Shown: positions 1 through 6,379 of the stretch, in pieces
Layout of the letters: every line of letters starts with the position of its first letter
Numbering within the stretch: position 1 is the first letter of the stretch
DNA from: Gammaproteobacteria bacterium
Lineage (GTDB): Bacteria; Pseudomonadota; Gammaproteobacteria; S012-40
Length of the DNA: 9,909 nt
Reading direction: 5' to 3'
Assembly (NCBI GenBank): GCA_029857925.1
Contig: JAOUGF010000042.1
Coordinates: 1-9,909 of the forward strand
Made by a program: the position numbers and the translations under genes
Notes under the pieces: model-generated
Seen by the model: the letters and a program-made list of their open reading frames with translations, nothing else
The model's database searches: none
What the model was told of the DNA's origin: nothing

Positions 1-208
1 GACCGATAATGCAACGCAACTCCCCGGCATTGAGCGTCAACGACAATTTATTCAACGCCTTGAAGCCGTCAAATGACACACTTACGTCCTCGAGGTAAAG
101 GACTGTGCCATGCGAGGTATCGATACGCCCGTGCACGACGTTGTGAGACAACCCGGAAATTTCACTTTGTTCATCACTTTGTAGATTTAAATCCGGCATG
201 TTAGTCAT
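1..208 (-). CDS. urtD: Urea ABC transporter ATP-binding protein UrtD (N-terminal part, cut by window edge)
   Basis: UrtD is one of the two cytoplasmic ATPases that drive the UrtABCDE urea importer. Only the first 69 residues are in the window. After a ~35-residue N-terminal extension comes LYLEDVSVSFDGFKALN and then GELRCIIG, the strand leading into Walker A. The window ends just before the expected GPNGAGKT loop, so the nucleotide-binding residues cannot be seen. The proposed ATG at 208 overlaps the end of urtC by 8 bases and has a GGGAG ribosome site 8 bases upstream. A second in-frame ATG at 199 is possible but less well spaced. The long N-terminal extension ending in an H-G-x-x-D-T-S-H-G stretch is, as I recall, usual for UrtD and helps to separate it from the related branched-chain amino acid ATPase LivG. 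Identity is secure from motif and context; the gene continues past the left edge. Confidence 0.93.
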   Translation of the reverse strand, partial: MTNMPDLNLQSDEQSEISGLSHNVVHGRIDTSHGTVLYLEDVSVSFDGFKALNKLSLTLNAGELRCIIG

Positions 209-1310
209 TTTTTTTGTCTCCCTGACTTCGCGTTAGCAACCCCAATATGCCTTTTGGCATAAATAACGTTACACCGATAAAAAGGGCACCTAAAAAATAC
301 AACCAAAGGTCTGGAAACGCCATCGTGAACCAACTTTTCGCACCATTTACGACACCGGCACCCACAATGGCTCCTAGTAACGTACCCCTCCCTCCGACAG
401 CCGTCCAAACCGCGATTTCTATGGAGTTGGCGGGTGACATCTCGCTGGGGTTAATAATGCCTACCTGCGGAACATAGAGTGCGCCAGCAATACCACAAAT
501 TACGGCTGAGAGCGTCCATACAAATAATTTATAATTTTTTGTATCATATCCAGAAAACATCGCCCGACTCTCCGCATCACGTATCGCCGTCAACACCCTG
601 CCAAATTTTGAGTTAACCAAATATCTGCTTAATAACAGTGTCGTCGTAAGCGCTAACGCGGTTACGATAAACAAAATCGTTTTGGTTGTCGGGGATGAAA
701 GTGCGTAGCCAAATATGCGTTTGAAGTCGGTAAACCCATTGTTTCCACCGAAACCTGTTTCATTGCGAAAAAAAAGCAACATAAACGCAAACGTAAGCGC
801 TTGCGTGATAATGGAGAAATACACCCCTTTGATACGTGATCGAAACGCGAAATAGCCAAAAATATACGCTAGGATGCCCGGCACCAATACGATCTTGATC
901 ATTGTGAAGATATGCCAGTCGCTTCCTACCCAATACCATGGAAACTCATGCCAATCTAGAAACACCATAAAATCCGGTAACGTGCTGCCATATTGACCTT
1001 CCGTCCCGATCTCCCGCATCAGAGACATACCCATAGCATAACCGCCCAATGCGAAGAACAACCCGTGTCCCAAACTGAGTATGCCGGTATACCCCCAGAT
1101 CAAATCCATTGCGACGGCGACCATCGCATAACACATGATTTTTCCAACCACCAAAATAACATAGTCGGATGGATATAAAAAATGTTCCGGTGCGAGTAGT
1201 CGGGCGATCGGAATGACACCCACTCCTATGATCAGAGCGCCAATAAGAATTGTCCAAATTCGCGGACTAAAAAGTTGTGTAAAGCCGTAAAAATAACTGG
1301 TCATGTTCAT
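201..1310 (-). CDS. urtC: Urea ABC transporter permease UrtC
   Basis: One of the two inner-membrane permeases of the urea importer, of the LivM-like branch, 369 residues, a usual length. Hydrophobic segments run through the protein, starting at about residues 17-40 and 48-70. Recognisable family stretches are DLIWGYTGILSLGHGLFFAL (69-88), KGVYFSIITQALTFA (161-175), GFGGNNGFTDF (186-196), the cytoplasmic-loop segment RDAESRAMFSGYD (244-256) that should contact the ATPase, and WTAVGGRGTLLGA (302-314). The ATG at 1310 overlaps the TGA of urtB in an ATGA, so translation is probably coupled. A GAGG lies only 1 base before this ATG but 7 bases before a second in-frame ATG at 1304, so the true start may be two codons further in. 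The pairing with UrtB and UrtA, and the linked urease genes, make urea rather than branched-chain amino acids the likely substrate. Confidence 0.96.
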   Translation of the reverse strand: MNMTSYFYGFTQLFSPRIWTILIGALIIGVGVIPIARLLAPEHFLYPSDYVILVVGKIMCYAMVAVAMDLIWGYTGILSLGHGLFFALGGYAMGMSLMREIGTEGQYGSTLPDFMVFLDWHEFPWYWVGSDWHIFTMIKIVLVPGILAYIFGYFAFRSRIKGVYFSIITQALTFAFMLLFFRNETGFGGNNGFTDFKRIFGYALSSPTTKTILFIVTALALTTTLLLSRYLVNSKFGRVLTAIRDAESRAMFSGYDTKNYKLFVWTLSAVICGIAGALYVPQVGIINPSEMSPANSIEIAVWTAVGGRGTLLGAIVGAGVVNGAKSWFTMAFPDLWLYFLGALFIGVTLFMPKGILGLLTRSQGDKKND

Positions 1311-2920
1311 ACCTCTGTCACTCGACCTTTAAGTGCAAAAATCCCCTGAGGACGTTTTTGTATGAACAATATAATTAAAACTAATATCAGAATTTTTCCG
1401 AGTACAGCACCTGTATGCGGTTCTAAGAATTTGTTCAATTCGCCAAGACCTAGTGCCGCGATTATGGTGCCGGACATTTGACCCACACCGCCCAACACGA
1501 CCACTAGGAAAGAATCTACGATATAGCTTTGTCCTAAATCGGGACCGACATTACCAATTTGAGATAAGGCGACTCCTCCTAGTCCCGCAATGCCCGAACC
1601 TAAGCCGAATGTCATCCAATCTATGCGCGGCGTCGCGATGCCCATGCAGTCCGCCATGCCGCGATTTTGTGTGACTGCCCGCACATACAAACCCAGACGC
1701 GTGCGATTCAATAAGGCCCACACTAAAACGCTGACCACCAGCGCAAATATTATGATGGCCATTCGGTTGTACGGTAATACCACACCACCTGCAAACGCGA
1801 GGCCTCCCGACATCCATGCAGGATTCGCTACCTCTACATTTTGAGCGCCAAAGACCATGCGGACGAATTGGATTAAAATCAGACTGATGCCCCAGGTCGC
1901 TAATAAGGTTTCAAGGGGTCGCCCGTAAAGATGTCGAATAATCGTACGCTCCATCAGTACTCCCACCAGAGCGGACACCAAAAATGCCGCTGGTATTGCA
2001 ACCAATAAATAGTATTGAAAGCCTCCGGGTAAATAGTTTTTGAATGCCAATTGCACGACATAGGTGGTATACGCGCCGAACATCAGCAGTTCTCCGTGCG
2101 CCATATTGATGATACCCATCAACCCAAACGTGATTGCCAATCCCAATGCCGCAAGTAACAATACACTACCCAGACTTAAACCGCTGAATACCGTACCAAT
2201 AATTTCTGGTACGACCAGACGCTGATTAATGGATTCGATAGCCTTCTTTGCTTCATTTCTTACTAACGGATCCGGCTCGATATAACCGCCGTTCTCTTGC
2301 CTTTCCAATAAGCGCCCTAGTACTATTTTTGTATTCGGATCGTCACTACGACCTAACATCATGACCGCCTCGCGTCGCGCCGCAGGATCTGCGCTTTGAA
2401 TTCCTATATTCGCCAACGCTTGCTCTAACAGCAGTTTTATATCATCTTCTTTTTCATTTTTAAGCGCATTTCTAATCAAACCCACCATTTCTTCTTCCGC
2501 GCTGATCGACAATTCTTTCGCCGCTTGCAATCTGACTTCATGATCTTGCGCAGACAAACGTAACGCAGCGAGCGCCGTGCTGAGCACTCCGCGTAAGCGA
2601 TTGTTAACCCCCACTGGTTGCAAAGTCGTCATGTCAACTTCAATTTCAATTCCATGCACGATGTCGATAACCTCACCGGATTCAGACAGCGCGACGGGCA
2701 CTCGCTGCGTAGTGATGTTTAAGTTACCGTTTAACATTGCGTTTAGGATCGCGATGGCGCTTTTATCCTGACTCTCTACCAAGTTGTTGATCGCGATTAT
2801 CTTTTCGTCATTATCATCACTCAGCAAACGATCGACGAGTTTGGAATCAACCGCGTTGGCCACGTTTGCCACGCATAAAAATATTGCCAGATGAAGACCC
2901 ATCAGTAAGCTCTTGATCAC
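1307..2920 (-). CDS. urtB: Urea ABC transporter permease UrtB with N-terminal exported domain
   Basis: The second permease of the urea importer (LivH-like branch). Residue numbers count from the GTG chosen here, giving 537 residues. A signal-like segment (2-23, ending VANVANA) is followed by about 210 hydrophilic, helix-rich residues with repeated short helices that look HEAT-like (for example EVRLQAAKEL and AARREAVMMLGR). The membrane permease starts near residue 235 with GLAITFGLMGIINMAHGEL (260-278) and includes RAVTQNRGMADCMGI (414-428) and VVVLGGVGQMSGT (473-485). Proteobacterial UrtB is known to carry this kind of N-terminal extension. GTG at 2920 is preferred because GGGGG lies 9 bases upstream; an in-frame GTG at 2941 adds seven residues but has no ribosome site and begins only 9 bases after a hairpin. 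The gene overlaps urtC by 4 bases. Identity is secure; the start is uncertain. Confidence 0.95.
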   Translation of the reverse strand: MIKSLLMGLHLAIFLCVANVANAVDSKLVDRLLSDDNDEKIIAINNLVESQDKSAIAILNAMLNGNLNITTQRVPVALSESGEVIDIVHGIEIEVDMTTLQPVGVNNRLRGVLSTALAALRLSAQDHEVRLQAAKELSISAEEEMVGLIRNALKNEKEDDIKLLLEQALANIGIQSADPAARREAVMMLGRSDDPNTKIVLGRLLERQENGGYIEPDPLVRNEAKKAIESINQRLVVPEIIGTVFSGLSLGSVLLLAALGLAITFGLMGIINMAHGELLMFGAYTTYVVQLAFKNYLPGGFQYYLLVAIPAAFLVSALVGVLMERTIIRHLYGRPLETLLATWGISLILIQFVRMVFGAQNVEVANPAWMSGGLAFAGGVVLPYNRMAIIIFALVVSVLVWALLNRTRLGLYVRAVTQNRGMADCMGIATPRIDWMTFGLGSGIAGLGGVALSQIGNVGPDLGQSYIVDSFLVVVLGGVGQMSGTIIAALGLGELNKFLEPHTGAVLGKILILVLIILFIQKRPQGIFALKGRVTEV

Positions 2921-2950
2921 GCGTATGCGCCCCCGTTTCACACAAAATAG

Positions 2951-2973
2951 AGCGGTGAGAATTCCTCACCGCT
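2951..2973 (-). terminator. Hairpin between urtA and urtB (attenuator or RNA-stabilising stem)
   Basis: A perfect inverted repeat with 9-bp arms, AGCGGTGAG (2951-2959) and CTCACCGCT (2965-2973), and a 5-base loop lies in the 72-base gap between urtA and urtB. On the transcribed strand it is followed by CTATTTTGTG, a poor U-tract, so it is more likely a partial terminator or a 3'-end stabiliser than a full stop. In solute-binding-protein operons such stems are known to raise the binding protein relative to the membrane parts. The structure is seen directly; its role is inferred. Confidence 0.6.
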
Positions 2974-3013
2974 GCTTCAGACTTATCAATAACTCGGTTT
3001 CTATTTAAATTGT

Positions 3014-4282
3014 TTAAAGATTGCCCAGCTTCACACCATTTTTATTCTCATTACCAGCGATAAACGGACTCCAAGGTTGTGCGCGTACCGGTCCTTTGGT
3101 CTGCCACACGATTTGAAACTGTCCATTTGCCTGCACTTCGCCTATCAATACAGGTTTATGTAGATGATGATTAGTCTCATCCATTTTTACGAGGTAGCCA
3201 CCGGGTGCCTTGAAGGTCTGGCCCGCCATCGCGGTACGTACTGCGTCCACTTGCGTGGTACCGGATTTGGCAACCGCCTGCGCCCACATATGCATGCCGA
3301 TATAGGTGGCCTCCATAGGGTCGTTTGTAACGCGTTTTGCGCCACCGGTTAGTTTATTTTTTGCTACATACGCCTTCCATTCTTTTACAAACGCTGTATT
3401 CACAGGGCTTTTTAGCGACATAAAGTAGTTCCAAGCGGCAAGCTGCCCTACCAACGGTTTTGTATCTATTCCGCGCAATTCTTCTTCACCCACGGAAAAG
3501 GCAACAACGGGGATATCTTTCGCCTTTATGCCTTGATTGCCTAATTCTTTGTAAAATGGGACATTGGAATCGCCGTTAATCGTCGAAATTACCGCCGTCT
3601 TTCCGCCCGCGGCGAACTTCTTTATGTTCGCGACGATGGTCTGATAATCGGTATGTCCAAACGGTGTATACGACTCGTCGATATCTTTATCAGGGATGCC
3701 TTTGGATTTTAAGAAGGCACGTAAAATCTTATTTGTGGTGCGTGGATACACATAGTCTGTGCCCAGCAATATGAATCGCTTCGCGCCGCCGCCGTCCTTG
3801 CTCATCAAGTATTCCACCGCCGGAATCGCCTGTTGATTGGGTGCAGCACCTGTATAAAATACATTTTGCGACAACTCCTCACCCTCGTATTGCACAGGGT
3901 AAAAAAGCAATCCGTTTAACTCTTCGAAGACCGGTAATACACTTTTTCGAGACACCGACGTCCAGCAACCGAATACCACGTCCACCTTGTCTTGCGTGAG
4001 CAGCTGCCGCGCTTTTTCGGCAAATAGCGGCCAATTTGAAGCAGGATCCACCACTACGGGTTCAAGCTTTTTACCCAGTAGACCGCCCTTTGCATTAATT
4101 TCATCTATCGTCATTAACGCGACGTCCTTCAACGATGTTTCACTGATCGCCATCGTGCCCGACAGCGAGTGAAGGATGCCGACCTTAATCGTATCCGCTG
4201 CGCGCACAGCGCCTGACGTCAAGCTCAGTGCAAGCACGCCAAGCACTACGCTCAGATTGCGTAAACCCTTTAATCTATTCAT
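3014..4282 (-). CDS. urtA: Urea ABC transporter substrate-binding protein UrtA
   Basis: Periplasmic urea-binding protein that delivers urea to UrtBC, 422 residues. A clear signal peptide (basic MNRLKGLR, hydrophobic core VVLGVLALSL, then SGAVRA with cleavage near residue 28) precedes the mature start ADTIKVGILHSLSGTMAISE. Family stretches include GCWTSVSRKSVLPVFEE (105-121), LLFYPVQYEGEE (125-136), LLGTDYVYPRTTN (172-184), NDPMEATYIGMHMWAQAV (320-337) and DETNHHLHKPV (368-378), which fit the urea/amide-binding branch of the Leu/Ile/Val-binding protein family. The ATG at 4282 is chosen because GAGGA sits 9 bases upstream and the signal peptide begins directly. The frame stays open to a GTG at 4351, but that would bury the signal peptide behind 23 extra residues. 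It is the first gene of its own transcription unit, behind a sigma54-type promoter. Confidence 0.96.
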   Translation of the reverse strand: MNRLKGLRNLSVVLGVLALSLTSGAVRAADTIKVGILHSLSGTMAISETSLKDVALMTIDEINAKGGLLGKKLEPVVVDPASNWPLFAEKARQLLTQDKVDVVFGCWTSVSRKSVLPVFEELNGLLFYPVQYEGEELSQNVFYTGAAPNQQAIPAVEYLMSKDGGGAKRFILLGTDYVYPRTTNKILRAFLKSKGIPDKDIDESYTPFGHTDYQTIVANIKKFAAGGKTAVISTINGDSNVPFYKELGNQGIKAKDIPVVAFSVGEEELRGIDTKPLVGQLAAWNYFMSLKSPVNTAFVKEWKAYVAKNKLTGGAKRVTNDPMEATYIGMHMWAQAVAKSGTTQVDAVRTAMAGQTFKAPGGYLVKMDETNHHLHKPVLIGEVQANGQFQIVWQTKGPVRAQPWSPFIAGNENKNGVKLGNL

Positions 4283-4432
4283 TTCACTCATTCCTCGATT
4301 GGGCGGGCTCACGCTTTGGAACGCCGTAGCGCGGGAGACTTTCCAAAACACGTTTTGCGCCGCGATGATTAAAAACTTCCATTGTTATTGTGCACAGCTG
4401 CATCACTAACGCATGCTGTTACGCCTCCTCGT
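4283..4432 (-). promoter_or_regulatory. Predicted 150-base 5' leader of the urtA transcript
   Basis: If transcription starts about 12 bases after the -12 element, near 4432, urtA has a leader of about 150 bases. It opens with a strong ribosome site GAGGAGG (4430-4424), followed 9 bases later by the tiny frame ATG CGT TAG (4414-4406). A 39-codon frame starting ATGCAGCTG (4403) ends in TGA at 4284, one base before the urtA ATG, but has no ribosome site. A 7-bp inverted repeat, TTTGGAA (4347-4341) and TTCCAAA (4321-4315), can fold between them. I recognise no known riboswitch. Whether any of this controls translation is unknown. Confidence 0.35.
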
Positions 4433-4442
4433 TCATCTCCTC

Positions 4443-4458
4443 AGCAACGTGTATGCCA
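4443..4458 (-). promoter_or_regulatory. Sigma54 (RpoN) -24/-12 promoter of urtABCD
   Basis: The minus strand reads TGGCATACACGTTGCT, which matches the RpoN consensus TGGCAYRNNNNTTGCW at every defined position, with GG and GC separated by exactly 10 bases. The -24 GG is at 4457-4456 and the -12 GC at 4445-4444, giving a start near 4432, about 150 bases before the urtA ATG. It sits in the only sizeable gap between the ure and urt genes and faces urtA. RpoN promoters need an activator; NtrC-like sites lie upstream. Confidence 0.85.
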
Positions 4459-4476
4459 CGATTTTTTATTGTTAAT

Positions 4477-4489
4477 TATCATTGTGTTG
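4477..4489 (+). promoter_or_regulatory. IHF-like site upstream of urtA promoter
   Basis: The plus strand reads TATCATTGTGTTG, one mismatch from the IHF consensus WATCAANNNNTTR, next to an AT-rich run (4461-4477). It lies about 45-57 bases upstream of the predicted start, between the RpoN promoter and the NtrC-like sites, where IHF typically bends DNA to bring NtrC to the polymerase. The motif is short and degenerate, so position is the main support. Confidence 0.4.
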
Positions 4490-4520
4490 CGTATCTTTAT
4501 GATATCCATCACAAGGGTTC

Positions 4521-4537
4521 CGCACTGCTCTGGTTCG
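4521..4537. promoter_or_regulatory. NtrC-like enhancer site, promoter-proximal, urtA
   Basis: The plus-strand sequence CGCACTGCTCTGGTTCG resembles the NtrC dyad TGCACCANNNTGGTGCA at 9 of 14 defined positions, keeping GCAC and TGGT. Its centre, 4529, is about 97 bases upstream of the predicted urtA start and 32 bases from the centre of the next site, the spacing known for the two strong glnA enhancer sites of enteric bacteria. Confidence 0.45.
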
Positions 4538-4552
4538 TTACTATGCGCGCAA

Positions 4553-4569
4553 TGTGCTTTGTTGGTGCA
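4553..4569. promoter_or_regulatory. NtrC-like enhancer site, promoter-distal, urtA
   Basis: The plus strand carries TGTGCTTTGTTGGTGCA. The right half, TGGTGCA, is a perfect NtrC half-site and the left half is weak (10 of 14 positions overall). The centre, 4561, is about 129 bases upstream of the predicted start, with 32 bases (three helical turns) to the proximal site. The site begins only 8 bases beyond the ureG stop codon. Confidence 0.5.
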
Positions 4570-4576
4570 ATGGGGA

Positions 4577-5191
4577 TTAGAGTCCTATCATTCCGCGTAC
4601 TTTTATAAACTCTACAATTTTATCCACGCCTACACCGGTCTTTAGATTGCTGAACACAAAGGGCTTAGTCCCACGCATTTTCTCCGCGTCACGGGCCATC
4701 ACCTCCAACGATGCACCTACATAGGGCGCAAGATCTATTTTATTTATGATCAATAAATCTGATTTAGTAATGCCCGGACCGCCCTTCCGAGGAATCTTAT
4801 CACCGGCCGACACATCAATGACGTACAGTGTGAGGTCTGATAATTCTGGGCTGAACGTTGCCGCAAGATTATCGCCCCCACTCTCGATCAACACCGCGTC
4901 GAGGTCAGTAAATCGTCGCTGCAGCTCCGCAATCGCAGCAAGATTCATAGAGGCATCTTCGCGGATCGCCGTATGTGGACAGCCGCCGGTTTCGACGCCG
5001 ATGATACGATCTTCCGGTAGACTTTTCGCGCGCACCAGAAATTGCGCATCTTCATAGGTATAAATATCATTCGTGACTGCGGCGATCTCATATTGCTCGC
5101 GCAGATTCTTGCATAAGATATCCATCAACGCGGTCTTGCCTGACCCTACGGGTCCGCCCACACCGATGCGTAGCATTTGCTTTTGCGACAT
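4577..5191 (-). CDS. ureG: Urease accessory GTPase UreG
   Basis: SIMIBI-class GTPase that couples GTP hydrolysis to nickel delivery and lysine carbamylation in the urease active site, acting with UreD and UreF in the cytoplasm. It has 204 residues, normal for the family. Visible motifs are Walker A GPVGSGKT (13-20), the metal-binding CPH (71-73) in GVETGGCPHTAIREDAS, ESGGDNLAATFSPEL (103-117), and the guanine-specificity NKID (150-153). The ATG at 5191 has AGGA 7 bases upstream. It follows ureF after a 30-base gap and is the last urease gene. No terminator-like hairpin is visible after its stop, so some transcripts may run on into urtA. Confidence 0.98.
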   Translation of the reverse strand: MSQKQMLRIGVGGPVGSGKTALMDILCKNLREQYEIAAVTNDIYTYEDAQFLVRAKSLPEDRIIGVETGGCPHTAIREDASMNLAAIAELQRRFTDLDAVLIESGGDNLAATFSPELSDLTLYVIDVSAGDKIPRKGGPGITKSDLLIINKIDLAPYVGASLEVMARDAEKMRGTKPFVFSNLKTGVGVDKIVEFIKVRGMIGL

Positions 5192-5221
5192 ATTGTTTCC
5201 TTTAAAAAAATAAAAAGCCGG

Positions 5222-5911
5222 TTACGATCGAAACAGCCGTGTGTATTGGGTTTCATGCCACGCAGACGCCATTGCGATACCCGGTGTAAACCCACCGATC
5301 TTTTCGTCGGCCAACCTCATGCCATGCACTATGGCGTTATGTATCGGCTGTATCAAACGACCGAGTATACGCTGGCCAGAAGTTTGACCCAGCGGTACAA
5401 GTTTTATACAGGCTGCGACTTGATTTTCGCACCACGCCCATAAATATCCTTGCAATGCCTTATCTAAATCTATCCGCCAATAGTGAGCGGCAAGGGAGAA
5501 TACGCTAATAAAATTGCTATGCGCCAATGTCCGCCATGGCTGCGCATGCGGCACGCCTAGGTCTTGAAGGAGATTCGCCAACGCTTGACCGAGATGGCGG
5601 CTTTCAGCCTGTAATTCTGCGGATTCGCGCGTCGCGTAGTAGTATCGGCTCCAATAGTCGATACCGGCGGCATCCGTGAACGTCCACGCTAAATAAAGAC
5701 GCTTAAAAATCGGCACATCAAGATTGCTTAAATTGTGCGTCAACACGTCTTCTATCCATCGCGCTGCGGACTCTTCGTTATGCACCCACGACTGTTCTAT
5801 CGCCCATTCCAAGCCCCCGGAATAGGCATACGCGCCTACCGGAAGTGCGGGGCTGGCGAGTTGCATCAGGCGCAACAACGCGGTATCGCTATTGGGATCA
5901 GAAGGCGTCAT
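5222..5911 (-). CDS. ureF: Urease accessory protein UreF
   Basis: All-helical chaperone that binds UreD on the apo-urease and recruits UreG, gating nickel transfer. With the start chosen here it has 229 residues. Landmarks are LLRLMQLASPALPVGAYAYS (12-31), RESAELQAESRHLGQAL (95-111), GYLWAWCENQVAACIKLVPL (155-174) and the conserved tail HETQYTRLFRS (219-229), which is needed for partner binding in studied homologues. The ATG at 5911 overlaps the ureE stop by 14 bases and places the conserved region shortly after the start, but has no clear ribosome site. In-frame alternatives are ATG at 5938, 5950 and 5968 and TTG at 5980, which would extend the overlap with ureE to as much as 83 bases. Translation is probably coupled to ureE. 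Identity is secure, the start is not. Confidence 0.95.
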   Translation of the reverse strand: MTPSDPNSDTALLRLMQLASPALPVGAYAYSGGLEWAIEQSWVHNEESAARWIEDVLTHNLSNLDVPIFKRLYLAWTFTDAAGIDYWSRYYYATRESAELQAESRHLGQALANLLQDLGVPHAQPWRTLAHSNFISVFSLAAHYWRIDLDKALQGYLWAWCENQVAACIKLVPLGQTSGQRILGRLIQPIHNAIVHGMRLADEKIGGFTPGIAMASAWHETQYTRLFRS

Positions 5912-6371
5912 TGGCGTCTGCGGGGTGCGGGTGTGCATGGTGTGAGGCATGAGTGGTGTATGCGCCATTTTCCGGTTCAAAAGGAACGTGTTCTTCTTTT
6001 ACCCTCAGGCCCATCTCCTCGACCAAGTTCTTGAGTACGTGATCGAACGCGAACCTCACCCAACCCTCGCCGATTTGCAGCGGTACGTGACGATTTCCGA
6101 GGTGATAACATGCGCGCGCCCAGAGTAGCGTATCCGTCGTGGATGCCGTCACCAGGTGTTCCGCAGCGGCGTAAATTTTAATCACGCGTCCGTCTTCCGC
6201 GCGCAGGCAGGTACCGCCACGCATGTTAGAACCGGGCGGCAGCAAAAATGCGGCATCAACACCACTGTCCAAATTGGTGCGCAACCTGCTTTTTTGTCGC
6301 AGATCAAACGGCAGACTGACGCTTTCTGTTGCCACGCAGTCACCGTAGATCAATTCTGTTATTCGCAACAT
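5898..6371 (-). CDS. ureE: Urease nickel metallochaperone UreE
   Basis: Dimeric cytoplasmic nickel carrier that supplies UreG and the urease activation complex. It has 157 residues. The N-terminal peptide-binding-like domain is followed by the metal-binding domain with ACYHLGNRHVPLQI (87-100) and FDHVLKNLVEEMGL (109-122); the His of DHVL (111) corresponds to the dimer-interface nickel ligand of known UreE proteins. The C-terminus has five histidines at 141, 144, 145, 147 and 149, a short version of the His-rich tail used for nickel storage in some species. ATG at 6371 is preferred because AGGGGG is about 4 bases upstream; a GTG at 6374 directly before it is also possible but touches that ribosome site. 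Only 8 bases separate this ATG from the ureC stop codon, and the 3' end overlaps ureF. Confidence 0.96.
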   Translation of the reverse strand: MLRITELIYGDCVATESVSLPFDLRQKSRLRTNLDSGVDAAFLLPPGSNMRGGTCLRAEDGRVIKIYAAAEHLVTASTTDTLLWARACYHLGNRHVPLQIGEGWVRFAFDHVLKNLVEEMGLRVKEEHVPFEPENGAYTTHASHHAHPHPADANDAF

Positions 6372-6379
6372 CACCCCCC

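Noticed and set aside
1..1310. Branched-chain amino acid transporter (liv) instead of urea transporter
   Set aside because: The permeases and ATPase belong to the same superfamily, but the UrtA motifs, the long UrtB and the adjoining complete urease operon favour urea.
4283..4351. Longer urtA starting at GTG 4351
   Set aside because: It would put 23 unrelated residues before a clean signal peptide, while GAGGA is correctly spaced for the ATG at 4282.
4283..4432. Riboswitch in the urtA leader, such as a guanidine-type element
   Set aside because: I could find none of the conserved guanidine-I motifs and no rho-independent terminator; only a short 7-bp inverted repeat is evident.
4382..4645. 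Plus-strand frames of 72 and 87 codons in the ureG-urtA gap
   Set aside because: They cover the promoter, enhancer and end of ureG, have odd composition with many Cys and Tyr, and no ribosome site; the regulatory signals on the other strand explain the region better.
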